Assembly (NCBI GenBank): GCA_963709075.1
Contig: CAVPUY010000002.1
Location: forward strand, 186,001 to 250,000
Source: Palsa-506 sp963709075
GTDB lineage: Bacteria > Actinomycetota > Actinomycetes > Streptosporangiales > Streptosporangiaceae
Direction: 5' to 3'
DNA: 64,000 bases
Shown piece after piece: positions 18,090 to 28,800 of the stretch. Position 1 is the first letter of the stretch, and the number at the start of each line of letters is the position of its first letter. Both the position numbers and the translations under genes were made by a program. Under the pieces are notes generated by a model. It was not told where the DNA came from and did no database searches. It was given only the letters and a program-made list of their open reading frames with translations.

Positions 18090-18602
18090 GTGCTCGGGGT
18101 GCTGGCGACCGGGTGCGCGGGCGCCGGCCAGGCCAGCGTCGCGCTGCCGCCAAAGGCGGCCGCGCAGCCCCCGGCCCGGCTGGCTGACCAGCAGGGCGTG
18201 CGCCAGCAGGTGGTTGCCGCCTACTACGGCTACTGGCACGCCAGCGACGAGGCACTGAACGCTGGCGATGCGGCCCGCGCCCGGCAGATCCTGGCGAGCT
18301 ACGCCCCGGCAACTGCCCTGCCCGGGCTCATCGCGGCATTCCGGCAGGACTGGGCCAGGCACGCCATCACCTTCGGCCGCCCGGTCCTGCACATCGTCAG
18401 CGTCAAGATCCGCAACGACCGCGCGACCGTGCATGACTGCGTCGACCTCAGTCACGCCGGGCTGCAGCACGCGCGCACCGGCCGGGTCTTCCCGCGCAGT
18501 TTCGGCAGCCCGCGGGCCAGCTACTACGCCAGGCTCGTGCGGCGCGGCGGCAGGTGGCTGGTCAGCAACATCGTCCCGGTGGTGGCGCAATGCGAACCCT
18601 GA
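18090..18602 (+). CDS. lipoprotein at head of Tad locus (start unresolved)
   Basis: A lipobox-like LATGCAG follows a run of Ala/Leu/Val, and Arg/His-rich residues precede it in frame (ATRRAASRHAAAALAAA). From the GTG at 18090 the signal would be too short. The frame is open back to about 17944 without an ATG or GTG, so the true start (perhaps ATG at 17912) probably lies across an indel. The mature ~155 residues contain a repeated-helix region and end VPVVAQCEP. It overlaps the next gene by 13 bp and is likely co-expressed. Function unknown. Confidence 0.65.
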   Translation: MLGVLATGCAGAGQASVALPPKAAAQPPARLADQQGVRQQVVAAYYGYWHASDEALNAGDAARARQILASYAPATALPGLIAAFRQDWARHAITFGRPVLHIVSVKIRNDRATVHDCVDLSHAGLQHARTGRVFPRSFGSPRASYYARLVRRGGRWLVSNIVPVVAQCEP

Positions 18603-19468
18603 AGAACCTGATGCTGGCCGCGGCGATCGCGGCCGTGGCCCTCGGCCAGGCGATCCCGGCTTCCGCGGCCGGCAGCGGTGGCCAGCCGCCGGGCTGCCAG
18701 GTAACGCGGACCCCCACCGGCTGGGTGGTCGTCTGCGGCAACGGCGGCGGCGGGCCGGGCGGCCCGGGCGGGCCCGGCGGCCCGGGCGGCGGAGGAGGCG
18801 GCGGCGGGGGCGGCGGTGATGCCTGCAAGCTGGTCCCGTTACCGCTCGGCTACCCCGACCCCTATCCGGCGCCCAAGGGCGAGAAGTGGATGTGGATCGT
18901 CTGCCAGATGACCGAGCAGACCGGGCTGGTGCTTGTGTCCGCCAATTCCACCGCGACAGCTCCCGGCGTCACCCCGCAGGAGCTGCTCCAGGAGGCACTC
19001 GCCGAGCTGACCGTGCCGCTGCCGAGGCCGGCCACCGCACCGCCGCGCGGGCATGACGGGCTGGTGGGGCTGCCCGAGTGGGTATGGCTGCCAGCCAGCC
19101 AGTGGCACCCGGTCACCGCGCAAGTGTCGGTCGGCCCGGTGTGGGCCAAGGTCACCGCGGTGCCGGGCAACCTCACTATCTCGCCCGGCGGCGGGCTGCC
19201 GGACAAGTCCTGCCCGGGCCCGGGCACGCCGTACAACCCCAGGCTGGCCGCCAGCGCGCAGCACACTGACTGCTCCTACACCTACCCGCAGTCGTCCGAC
19301 CTGCAGCCCGGGCACGCGTACCGGGTGGCGGTGTCGGTCACCTGGACCGCGAGGTGGACTGGCTCCGACGGCTCCGGCGGCGCGGTGAACCCGCCGCTGA
19401 CGAGGACCACGACCATCGGTGTCCGGGTGGCCGAGGGCCAGGCCCTGGTGACCGGAGGCGGCCGGTGA
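18590..19468 (+). CDS. secreted protein with poly-Gly/Pro linker, Tad locus
   Basis: 293 residues with a clear Sec signal (RTLKNLMLAAAIAAVALG then IPASAAG). A low-complexity GGPGG...GGGG stretch at ~45-70 separates a short Cys-containing front (CQV...VVCGN) from a ~210-residue domain with several Cys (DACKL, IVCQM, DKSCPGPG, TDCSY) likely forming disulphides outside the cell. It sits directly upstream of cpaB in an overlapping gene chain, so it is probably a pilus-associated surface or scaffold protein. No family is recognised. Confidence 0.75.
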   Translation: MRTLKNLMLAAAIAAVALGQAIPASAAGSGGQPPGCQVTRTPTGWVVVCGNGGGGPGGPGGPGGPGGGGGGGGGGGDACKLVPLPLGYPDPYPAPKGEKWMWIVCQMTEQTGLVLVSANSTATAPGVTPQELLQEALAELTVPLPRPATAPPRGHDGLVGLPEWVWLPASQWHPVTAQVSVGPVWAKVTAVPGNLTISPGGGLPDKSCPGPGTPYNPRLAASAQHTDCSYTYPQSSDLQPGHAYRVAVSVTWTARWTGSDGSGGAVNPPLTRTTTIGVRVAEGQALVTGGGR

Positions 19469-20175
19469 CCACCGGCCAGCCGACCCCTGGCTTCGGCACC
19501 GCCTTTCACCCGGAGACCGGCCTCGCGCCCAACGGCTCCGGCGGGACACCGCAGCTCGGCCAGCTGCGCGGCCTGCCGCGCCGCCGCAGGCCCGCGATGA
19601 TCGCGCTGTCGGTCGCCCTGGTCGGGGCCGGCGTGCTGGTAAGCGCCGGCCTCTACCAGCGGGCCAACCATCAGGTGCCGGTGGTGCTGGTGACCGCGCC
19701 GGTGCCGGCCGGCGCCCGCATTACCGCCGCCGACCTGGGGACCACGACGGTGGTCGCCGGTCCCGGCGTGCAGGTGATCCCGGGCAGGCAGCTGCAGCAG
19801 GTGATCGGCGAGATCGCCGCCACCGCGCTGCGGCCGGGAACGCTGCTCGCCGCCTCCGAGCTGACGACGGCGCAGCCGCCGGCCGGCGGCCAGGTCCTGG
19901 TGCCCGTACCGGTCAAGCCGTCCGAGCTGCCGGCCAGCGGGCTCTTCCCCGGCGACCAGGTGCTGGCGGTGGCCACCCCCGGCAGCGGGAGCGCCGCGGC
20001 CGCGCCGGTGCTTACCCACCCGGTGGCCGGCCTGGTCCAGAAGGTCCGCGCTGTCCCTGACCAGGACGGGCTTGACGAGGTCGACCTGCTGGTGCCGGCC
20101 GGCCAGGGAACGGCGGTCGCGCAGCAGGCGGCGACCGGCGCGATCGCGCTCATCGTGACCAGACGGAGCTCCTGA
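19465..20175 (+). CDS. cpaB: CpaB-like SAF-domain pilus assembly protein
   Basis: 236 residues. One membrane helix (RRPAMIALSVALVGAGVLVS) is followed by an SAF domain (VPVVLVTAPVPAGARITAAD) and a region typical of CpaB/RcpC (PVKPSELPASGLFPGDQV). In Tad systems this protein acts in the periplasm or cell wall side of the pilus machine. GTG start overlaps the preceding stop, and the stop overlaps the next ATG (TGATG). Confidence 0.82.
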   Translation: MTTGQPTPGFGTAFHPETGLAPNGSGGTPQLGQLRGLPRRRRPAMIALSVALVGAGVLVSAGLYQRANHQVPVVLVTAPVPAGARITAADLGTTTVVAGPGVQVIPGRQLQQVIGEIAATALRPGTLLAASELTTAQPPAGGQVLVPVPVKPSELPASGLFPGDQVLAVATPGSGSAAAAPVLTHPVAGLVQKVRAVPDQDGLDEVDLLVPAGQGTAVAQQAATGAIALIVTRRSS

Positions 20176-20997
20176 TGGCGCTGTACGCGCTCGTCTCCGC
20201 GGGCGGGTCACCGGGCGTGACGACGTCCGCGCTCGCGCTGGCGCTCGGCTGGCCGTCCCAGGTCATCCTGGCCGAGTGCGACCCCAGCGGCGGCGACATC
20301 CTGGCTGGGCTGTTCGCCGGGCACCTGCCGGCCAGCCGTGGCCTGCTGAGCCTGGCGTTCGACGCGGGCCGCGGCCCGGACGCCGCCGCCCGCGCGCTCT
20401 GGCCGCAGCTGATCGAGCTTGATGACGCCCGCCAGCGGCTGCTGCTTGCCGGGATCTCGGACCCCAGGCAGGGAGCCGGGCTGGCATCCGCCTGGCCGGC
20501 CCTGGCCGCCATGTTCTCCTCGCTGCCGGCCGACGTGATCGCCGACTGCGGCCGCCTCGATGCCGGCGAGGGACCGCTGGCGGTGCTCGCCGCTGCGCGC
20601 GCCGTCGTGCTCGTGCTGCGGCCCACGCTGCGCCAGGTGGCCAGCGCCCGGCCGCGGATCGAGATGCTCGGCCAGCTGCTTGACGGGCGGCAGCGGGTCA
20701 CCCTGCTGCTGGCAGGCGAGGGGGGCCACGCTCCGCGCGATGTCGCCAAGGCGCTCGGCGTGCCGATCGCCGGGACGCTGCCGCACGACCGCAAGGCCGC
20801 GAGCGTGCTGTCGGACGGCGCCGGGAGCCGCCGCAGCCTGCCGGCCCGGCCGCTGCTGCGGGCGGCGGCAGTGGCCGGCCGGGCACTGCGGGACGGCGCG
20901 GCGGCGGCCGCGGCGGATCCGGCACCGGGCGCGCCGGGCCGCAGGCCCGGCGGCAGCGGCGCCCGGCCTGGCTCCTGGCCAGGGGCCGGGGCCATGA
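20175..20997 (+). CDS. cpaE: CpaE/MinD-like ATPase of Tad locus
   Basis: P-loop ATPase of the ParA/MinD superfamily. The deviant Walker A is GGSPGVTTSALAL and is followed by LAECDPSGGDILAGL and later ADCGRLDAG. It lacks an obvious N-terminal receiver domain, as in actinobacterial versions. In Tad systems it helps position the pilus machine. The open frame runs past 20997; I place the stop at TGA 20995-20997, overlapping the cpaF ATG, which requires an indel in the low-complexity Ala/Pro tail. Confidence 0.8.
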
Positions 20998-22397
20998 CCG
21001 AGCTGCGCTGGCCCGCCGCGGCGGCGCTGGCGGAGGGCCAGCGGCAGGCAGCGGCGGTCCCGGCACCGCCGCCCGGCCGCCCGGCGCCGCTGGCCCCGCC
21101 GATCCCCGGCTGCAGCAGGGCGTGGCCGAGATACACGCGATGATCGCCAGCCGGCTCGAGGACGGCGCCCCGCCGGATGCGATCCTGCCGCTGATCCGCG
21201 ACGCGGCCAGGAGCTGGGCCGAGCGGCAGGTCAGGGCGGGCGCGCCGGTGCCATCCCCGGCCGAGCGGGAAGCGCTCGCGCAGGCCGTCTACGACCAGCG
21301 GTACGGCCTCGGTCCGCTGGCCGGCTACCTGCGGGACCCGGCCGTCGAGAACATCGACATCAACGGGTGCGACCAGGTCTGGATCACCTACGCGACCGGG
21401 GAGCGGGTGATAGCGCCGCCGGTCGCGGCCAGCGACGAGGCGCTGATCGAGATGATCCGCACCTGGGCGGCCCGCGGCGGCCAGACCGCGCGGGACTTCT
21501 CGGCCGGCGCGCCGCTGGTCAACGTCGCGCTGGCCGGCGGCGCCCGGATGACCGCCACGATGTCGGTGACGCCGCGGCCGTGCGTCTCGCTGCGCCGGCA
21601 CGGCCAGCTCGACGTCACGCTGGCGAAGCTGGTCCAGCTCGGCACCATCGACCCGCCGCTCGCCGCGTTCCTGTCCGCCGCGGTGCGGAGCCGGTGCAAC
21701 ATCATCGTCACCGGCGGGGTGAACGCCGGGAAGACCACCCTGCTGCGTGCGCTCGCCGCCGAGATCCCGCCGGGCGAGCGGGTCGCGACGCTGGAGTCGG
21801 AGTACGAGCTCTACCTGCACGACCTGCCCGGGCACCCGGACGTGATCGCGTTCGAGGCCAGGGATCCGAACTCCGAGGGCGTCGGCGGCATCACCCTGCA
21901 TGACCTGGTCGCGCACGCGCTCCGGCACAACCCGCAGCGGATCCTGGTCGGCGAGGTCCGGCGATCCGAGATCATGCCGATGCTGGAGGCGATGAACTCG
22001 GGCCAGGACGGCTCGATGTGCACCCTGCACGCCAACTCGCCGAGCGAGGCGTTCGACCGCATCCTGATCCTCGGCCTGCGCGGCGGCCTGGCGCTGGCCG
22101 AGCGGGCCATCCACGTGCTCGTCGGGATGGCCGTCGACCTGATCGTGCATGTCAGGAAGCGGTACGACGGCAGGCGGACGGTGCGGTTCGTGTCCGAGAT
22201 CCTCGAGGTCATGCCGCCGGGGGACACCGACCGCCCGGCGGTCAACAGGCTGTTCCTGCCGGACGGCCCGGCCGGGACGGCCGCTGGCCGCGCACACCCC
22301 GTCGCCGCGGATGCTGGCCCGGCTGGAGGCGGCCGGCTTCCAGGCCGGCCTGCTCGACCGCCAGCGCGCGATGGCCAAGGCGGAGGCGTGGCGATGA
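20994..22397 (+). CDS. cpaF: CpaF/TadA secretion ATPase (frameshifted)
   Basis: Type II/IV secretion ATPase that powers Tad pilus assembly. Visible are ENIDINGCDQVW, the Walker A GGVNAGKTTLLRALA, the Asp box with Glu (ATLESEYELYL), the Walker B-like RILVGEVRRSE and the His box (CTLHANSPSEAF). The start ATG 20994 and the conserved body from LQQGVAEIHAMIAS lie in different frames (indel near 21090). A second indel near 22280 precedes the tail MLARLEAAGFQAGLLDRQRA, which stops at 22397 and overlaps tadB by ATGA. Confidence 0.9.
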
Positions 22398-23313
22398 TCA
22401 TTTTCGCTGCCTTCGGCGGCGCCCTCATCGCGGCCGGGATCGCCGCATTCGCCGGCGAGCTCACCAGGCGCGCGCCGCCGCCGGGGACGCCGCCGGGCCG
22501 GGCCAGGAGCGTCCTCCCGGCGGCCTCGGCGGTGCGCTGGCTGCTGGCCCTGGTCGCGCTGCTTGCCGTGCTGCTCATCACCCGCTGGCCGGTGGCGGCC
22601 ATCGTGGCCGCGGCTGGCGGTGATCTTCCTGCCGAAGCTCAGCCTCCGGCCGGCAGCAGCGGCGGCGGACCGCCAGGCTGGAGGCGCTGGAGCAGTGGGC
22701 CCGCAGGCTCGCCGACATGCTCACCGCCAGCCGCGCGCTGGAGGACGCGCTGGAGGCGAGCGCCCGCTCCGCGCCGCCCGCGATCGCCAGCCAGGTCGGC
22801 GCGCTCGCCCGGCGGCTGGCCGCCAGGACCGGCACCGAGACGGCGCTGCGGGCGTTCGCCGCCGAGATCGACGATCCGGCAGGCGACCGCATCGCGGCGG
22901 CGCTCATCATCGCCACCAGCCGGCGCGGCGGCGGCGCGCATGCCGTGCTGAGCGCCCTCGCCGAGATGCTCAGCCGGGACGTCGCCGCCCGCCGGGAGAT
23001 CGACGCCGAGCGCGCGCAGCACCGGACGACGGTCCGGTGGATCACGATCTTCATCATCGGCTTCACCGTCTTCGCCGCGGCGAACCGCAGCTACTCGGCG
23101 CCGTACGGGACGGTGCCGGGCCAGATCGTGCTTGCGCTGGTAGCCGGGCTGTACGCGGCCGGGCTGACCTGGCTGCACCGGCTCGGCAACATCCCGGCGC
23201 CTGGCCGGTTCCTCGACCCGCCGGCCGAGCTCGCCGCGCCCGGCCTGCCCGGCGCGGCGACCTGGCCGGGCGCGGTCCCGGCGGCTCCGCCCAGCCCGGG
23301 GAGGCGCCGGTGA
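22394..23313 (+). CDS. tadB: TadB-like inner membrane platform protein (frameshifted)
   Basis: Type II secretion F-domain protein. Two N-terminal hydrophobic segments (AAFGGALIAAGIAAFAG; WLLALVALLAVLLITRWPVA) are followed, after an indel near 22620, by the cytoplasmic F-domain (LTASRALEDALEASARSAPP; ALAEMLSRDVAARREIDAER) and two further helices around TTVRWITIFIIGFTVFAA and GQIVLALVAGLYAAGL. The stop overlaps the tadC GTG. Forms the membrane platform with TadC. Confidence 0.85.
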
Positions 23314-24186
23314 GCATCTGGATCGTGCTGGCCGGCCTCGCGGCCGGCCTCGGCGTCTTCGGCGTGGCCCGCGAGATCCTGCCGGGACACGCCCGGCTGG
23401 ATGCGGCGCTGGCCAGGCTGGACGCGGGCGTTGCCGGCGAGCTGCCGGCCGAGCGGCCCGGCGGCGCGGCAGGCCGCCCGGCGGCTCGGCGCGGCCGTGC
23501 CCTGGCTGCCGGTGCCGAGCGCGGACCTGGCGATGCTCGGCCAGGACCGCGAGGCGTGGATCGCCAGCAAGATCGCCTGCGGCGCGATCGGCCTTGCCGT
23601 GGTGCCGTTCTTCACCGCGTTAGTGATCCTGGCGGGCGGCCGGGTGCCATGGGGACTGCCCGCGGCCGCCTCTGTCGCCTTCTGCGCCGCCATGTTCTTC
23701 GCCCCTGACCTGGTCACGAAAGTCAACGCCGCCGAGCGGCGGACCGATTTCCGGCACGCGCTCACCAGCTATCTCGATCTGGTGGCGCTGGAGCGAGGCG
23801 CCGGCGCCGCGCCGACGGAGGCGCTGGAGGCAGCGGCCGCCATCGGCGGCGGCTGGGCGTTCGAGCGGATCGGCTCCGCCCTCGACGAAGCGCGCAAGGC
23901 CGGCGTCGCGCCGTGGACCGGGCTCGCCGCCCTGGCCAGCCAGACCGGCGTGCCCGAGCTCGCCGACCTGGCGGACATCGCCGGCGTCGCCGGGCAGGAA
24001 GGCGCGCGGATCATCGACACGCTGAGCGCCAGGGCCGCGTCGATGCGCGCCCAGGCACTCTCCGGCGACCGCGCCACGGCCGGATCGCGCAGCACCACGA
24101 TGGTGATCCCGATCGCCCTGCTCGGCGCCGGCTTCCTGCTGCTCATCATCTTCCCGGTCATGTACCGGACGCTAGGCGCGGGATAA
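23310..24186 (+). CDS. tadC: TadC-like inner membrane platform protein (frameshifted)
   Basis: Begins SIWIVLAGLAAGLGVFGVAR; after an indel near 23460 continues with membrane segments (IACGAIGLAVVPFFTALVIL; LPAAASVAFCAAMFF), an F-domain (DFRHALTSYLDLVALERGAG) and the final helix MVIPIALLGAGFLLLIIFPV. Partner of TadB in the Tad pilus platform. Confidence 0.85.
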
Positions 24187-24211
24187 GCCCCGCCAGACCC
24201 GAGGAGGCTCC

Positions 24212-24415
24212 ATGCCGAATCCGTTGTGGACGGTCGTCAGCTACCTGCTGCTGCGGGCGCGTGCCCGGGCCGCCGCCGCCACGCGGGGGCACCCAGAGTC
24301 CGGCGCCATCACGCTGGAATGGATCGTGATCGCCGGCATCCTGGTCGTCGCCGCCGTCGCGGCCGGCGTCTTCTTCACCGGCGAGATAACGAAGTACGAG
24401 GCGAAGATTCCCTGA
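24212..24415 (+). CDS. flp: Flp-type pilin
   Basis: 67 residues: basic N-terminal region, then GAITLEWIVIAGILVVAAVA, which has the Gly/Ala cleavage context, Glu at +5 and hydrophobic helix of Flp prepilins. The short hydrophilic tail (TGEITKYEAKIP) is typical. GAGGAGG lies upstream of the ATG. It should form the pilus fibre; a prepilin peptidase is not encoded in this window. Confidence 0.8.
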   Translation: MPNPLWTVVSYLLLRARARAAAATRGHPESGAITLEWIVIAGILVVAAVAAGVFFTGEITKYEAKIP

Positions 24416-24418
24416 CCG

Positions 24419-24892
24419 ATGCGGGCTCCCCGATGCCGACCGAGCGGCCGCCCCGGCCTGAACGGCGGCCCCAGCCTGAGCGGCCGCCCCAGCCTGAACG
24501 ACAGCCCCCGCCTGAACGGCCGGGGCGACCGCGGCGCGCTGACGCTCGGCTACGTGATCATCGTGCCGGTGTTCCTGCTCGCGGTGATGGCGATCGCGCA
24601 GACCTCGCTGTGGTACCTGGCCAGGCAGGCCGCGCTGGCCGCCGCCAGGCAGGGAGCGGATGCCGCGCGGGCGCAGAACGCCCCGCTGGGCGCGGGGTCG
24701 CGCGCGGCCCTCGCGTTCGCCCGCCAGTCGGCATCCGGCTACCTGATCACCCCCGCGGCGACCACCGCGGGCAGCAGCCCGGCGACCGTCGAGGTGACGG
24801 TCAGCGGGCATGCGCCGTCGCTGGTGCCCGGGATCGTGATCAATGTCAGCCAGGTCGCCAGGGCGCCGGTCGAGCAGTTCACCACGCCATGA
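24419..24892 (+). CDS. TadE-like pseudopilin with tandem-repeat leader
   Basis: 157 residues. The N-terminal ~35 are a six-residue repeat (GRPGLNG, GPSLSG, RPSLND) encoded by four 18-bp DNA units at 24451-24522, unlike a normal prepilin leader. Then RGALTLGYVIIVPVFLLAVM and a TadE-type helix with QAALAAARQGADAAR follow. The Glu usually found at +5 is Gly-Tyr here. It overlaps the following gene by ATGA. Likely a minor pseudopilin. Confidence 0.75.
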   Translation: MRAPRCRPSGRPGLNGGPSLSGRPSLNDSPRLNGRGDRGALTLGYVIIVPVFLLAVMAIAQTSLWYLARQAALAAARQGADAARAQNAPLGAGSRAALAFARQSASGYLITPAATTAGSSPATVEVTVSGHAPSLVPGIVINVSQVARAPVEQFTTP

Positions 24893-25338
24893 CCCGGGGG
24901 AGCGATGCGATGAGATCCGGCCGGGCGCGCGGCGAGCGCGGCAACGCCGCCCTCGAGCTTGTCATCATCGGCCCCGTGCTGCTGTTCCTGTTCGGGCTGC
25001 TGATCGCGGCCGGGCGGACATCGATCGCGCAGGGATCGGTGGCGGCCGCGGCGCGGGACGCTGCCCGGCAGGCATCGATCGCCCGCACCCCGGCCGCTGC
25101 CCAGGCGGCGGCGCTGGCCAGCGCGCAGCTTGCGCTCAGCCAGGACTCCATCGACTGCACGCCGGTGGTAACGGTGAACACGGCCGGCTTCGCCGTCGCC
25201 GTCGGCCTGCCTGCGCGGGTCACGGCCCGGGTGACCTGCCGGGTGCCGCTGTCTGACCTGCTGGTTCCCGGAATGCCGGGCGGCCGGACGCTGCGGGCGA
25301 GCTTCACCTCGCCGGTTGACCCGTACCGGGCCAGGTGA
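24889..25338 (+). CDS. tadE: TadE-family pseudopilin
   Basis: 149 residues. The prepilin-type segment is RGNAALELVIIGPVLLFLFG with Glu at +5, followed by an Ala-rich helix (GSVAAAARDAARQASIAR) and a small domain with two Cys (SIDCTPVV, RVTCRVPL) that may pair. ATG at 24889 overlaps the previous stop; ATG at 24910 has a better ribosome site (GGGGGAG) and could be the real start. Confidence 0.82.
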   Translation: MTRGSDAMRSGRARGERGNAALELVIIGPVLLFLFGLLIAAGRTSIAQGSVAAAARDAARQASIARTPAAAQAAALASAQLALSQDSIDCTPVVTVNTAGFAVAVGLPARVTARVTCRVPLSDLLVPGMPGGRTLRASFTSPVDPYRAR

Positions 25339-25431
25339 CGCGCCGTGCCTGGTGTCACAGGAACCGTCACAGGGCAGCCGGCACAATCGGCCCAGATAGC
25401 ACCCGATCAGCCAGACAGCTGGAGGTCGCGG

Positions 25432-25848
25432 ATGAGCCGGCCGGACCGCGGCTCGATCACCCTGATGCTGGCCGCGCTCGGCGTCGCGCTGATCGCCCTG
25501 GCCGGAATCGTCATCGATGGCGGCGCCAAGCTGCGGGCCGCCGAGAACGCGGACGCCGTCGCCCAGGAGGCGGCCCGCGCGGGAGCGGGGATGGTTAATC
25601 AGTCCACGGCCTACGCAACGGGCACATTCGTCGTCGACCGGGCCCGGGCCATCATGGCGGCACGCGCCTACCTGGCGGCAGGCCGGTACCAGGGCACCGT
25701 GACGGCGAAGGGCCGGGAGGCCATCCAGGTGACGGTGACAGTGACGAAGCCGACCAGCGTCCTGTCGATCATCGGCATCGACTCGATGACCGCTACCGGC
25801 TCGGCGACGGCATCGCTGGTGACCGGCGTCACGGGACCGGGCGCATGA
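25432..25848 (+). CDS. TadG/Rv3654c-like pilus-locus protein
   Basis: 138 residues from ATG 25432, chosen because GGAGG sits 8 bases before it. It starts RPDRGSITLMLAALGVALIA, a helper-of-Tad type membrane segment, then IVIDGGAKLRAAENADAVAQ, typical of small TadE/TadG-like proteins closing actinobacterial Tad loci. Ends overlapping the next ATG. Confidence 0.75.
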   Translation: MSRPDRGSITLMLAALGVALIALAGIVIDGGAKLRAAENADAVAQEAARAGAGMVNQSTAYATGTFVVDRARAIMAARAYLAAGRYQGTVTAKGREAIQVTVTVTKPTSVLSIIGIDSMTATGSATASLVTGVTGPGA

Positions 25849-28800
25849 CCGGGCGAGCGCACGGCCGCAGGGCGGCAGCGGCGCTGCGCGGCCTGGCCGC
25901 CATGATCATGCTGCTGCTGCTGGTCGTCGGGCTGCCCGCCGTGCTGTACCGGTTCGGCGGCAGCCCGGTGCCGCACCGCCTGCCGTCCCTGCACCAGGCC
26001 GGCACGGCGCTGATGCGCCGGGACAGCGGGGAGCTGTTCTTCGCCGCCGTCCGGGACGTCAGCTGGCTCGCCTGGGCGCTGTTCAGCCTCGCGGTGGTGG
26101 CCGAGGCCACCGCGGTGATCCGGGGCCGGCGGGCTCCGCGGCTCAGGATCGGCGGCCTGCAGAATCTGGCCGGCCAGCTGGTGGCGCTCGTCGCGCTCAC
26201 CTTCAGCAGCCCGGCCACCGCGCTGCTCGCCGCCGCGCAGGCCGGCCCGGTCGTGATGGCCACTATCACCCCGCCGGACGCTGGCCACGGCACCCTGGCC
26301 GGGCCGGGCCCGGTGACGCTGGCACGCGTCCCCGACCCGGGCCCCCTGGCCGCCGCCGGCCACGGCGCCGGGACTGATCACAGCTGGACCGGGGCTGCCG
26401 GGGGCCAGCCCGCCAGCCCGCCGGCTGCCCCGCAGGTGATGAGCATGGCTTCCTACCAAGCGGTGGTCGTCCGCCCGGGCGAGTGCCTGTGGACGATTGC
26501 CCAGCGATACCTCGGCGACGGCGACCGCTTCCACGAGATCGTGAAGCTCAACATCGGGCACGTCATGGGTCACGGGCAGGTGTTCAGTGACCCGTCCGTG
26601 GTCTGGCCCGGCTGGGTGCTGCAGCTGCCGGCGACCGCGAGCCACCTGCAGCAGCAGCCGGCACAGCAGCAAGCTCGTCATCCCTCCCACCCGTCCAGGG
26701 ATCACCGCTTCAGCCGGCCGCATCCGGCCGCCGGCCAGCGCCGGCTCGCCTGGCCAGGCGGACCCGGCGGCCTCGCCCGGCCAGGCCGCCTCGGCGGGCC
26801 CGGCGGCGGGCCCGGCGGCGGCATCCGCGCCAGGACCGACCGGGCAGAGCCTCCCGGCCAGCCGGCCGGCCGCCGATCCGTCGGCGCTCACCCGGCAGCA
26901 GCAGATCCCGCTCACCGCCGTCTTCGCCGCCGGGATGCTGACCGGCGGGGTCATGGTGTCGATCGCGCGGATGCGGCATCGGCAGCGGCAGGCCCGGCTG
27001 CCGGGCCGGCGGATACCCATGCCCGCCAGCGCGCCGGTGATGGTCGAGGAGCAGCGGCTGCGCGCGGTCAGGCCGCCGCAGCCTGCCACCGCGCTGCGTG
27101 CGGTGCTTGACGAGCTCGGCGCCGGCCTGGCGGCGTCCGGCCAGCAGCTACCAGACGTGGCCGGGATTCATCTCACCACCTCGTCGATGGAGATACTGCT
27201 GGCCTCGCCGGCCGGCGAGCCGCCGCCTGCGCCGTTCAGCGTGCCAGGCGGGCGGCAGGGAATGGCGTGGCACCTCGCGCTCCCGGACGGGGTGCGGCCG
27301 GCCGGCGGGCGGCCTGGCTCTCATGGCGATTTGCTGCCCGGCCTGCTGACCGCCGGGGTCGCCGACGACAGCGGCGGATACCTGCTTGTCGACCTGGAGC
27401 ACCTGCGGGTCACGGCCGTCGACGGGCCGCCGCGGCTGGTCAACCGCGTGCTGGCGACCGCGGCCACCGAGCTGGCCACCAGCGAGCTGGCCGGCTGGTA
27501 CGACCTGATCATCTGCGGTTACGCCGAGCTCGAGGTGGCTGGCGGCCGGGCCAAGACGTGCGACAACCTCGACGAGGCGCTGGACCTGCTCGCCGCCAAG
27601 GCCGTCACCCTGCAGCGCAGGCTCGCCGACGGCGGCCCGACCGATGTCAGGTTCCGCCGCATCGCCGAGCCGGATGACGAGGACTGGGCGCTTTCCCTGC
27701 TGGTCAGCCGGGTGCCGCCGACGGACGCGCAGCTCTCCTTCCTGACCGACATTGCCAGCGACCCCGGCGGGATCGCCGCGCTGGTGGCCGGCCGCCAGGC
27801 GGGCTCCGGCGGGTCGTCCGGGCCGGCCAGCTTCCAGCTTTCCTCCGACCCGGACCGGCCGGGCGGGATCGTCGCGCAGATCTTCCCGATGCAGCTGGAG
27901 GTCAGGCCGCAGGCACTGACTGAGCAGGACTACGAGTCGATTGTCAGCCTGTTCGAGACCGCGGCCCTGGACGGAGACGTCGCTGCTGACCTGCCGCCTT
28001 ATAACGGCTCAAGCTGGCCGGCCGCGCTGAGCCTGGCAGGCTGGCCGGACCCGCCCGACCCGCCTGACCCGGCGACTGGCCCAGGGCCGGCGGCTGACGG
28101 CCTGGATGACCCAGGGCCGCCAGCGGGCGGGCTGGCCGATGACGCGCTGTCCGGGCTGCTCGGGGACCTCGGGGCGGGACCGGATGATGACTCATCCGCC
28201 GGGCCGGGACCGCTCGCGGCGACGGCCGGCCTGGACGGCCCCGCGCAGCCCGGGCACGGCGCGGAGACCGGCGGCGCCAGCCCGCCGGATACCGCCGGTG
28301 CCCCGGCGCGGGCCGGGTCGCTGCGGGTCGGGATCCTCGGGTCGTTCACGGTCAACGGCGCGGCCGGCGCGCTGCTCCCGGCGCAGAGCCAGCTGATCCT
28401 GGCGCTGGCGCTGAACGGGCCGGTCGGCCTGTCCAATCCCCAGCTCGGCTACCTGCTCGGCGCCGATCCTGACCACCCGAAGCCGAGCGACTCGCTGCGC
28501 CAGCTCATCGCGCGGACCAGGCGTCAGCTCGGGCCGGCCCCCGGCGGCCGGGAGTGGATCGTCCACCTGGGCGGCGGGCAGTACGCGCTGCACCAGGACG
28601 CGCGGTTCGACTGGACGGACTTCAGCGCCCTAGCCGAGCGGGGCATGGCCGCCAGAGACCGCGCCGACCTGCGGGAGGCGCTGGCGCTGGTCCGCGGCCA
28701 GCCGTTCACCGGCTGCTACCACTGGTGGCTGGACCTGGCCTTCGCGGAGACGGTCCGGGCGCAGATCGTGGACGCGGCCGAGCTGCTCGCCGCGCTCGAG

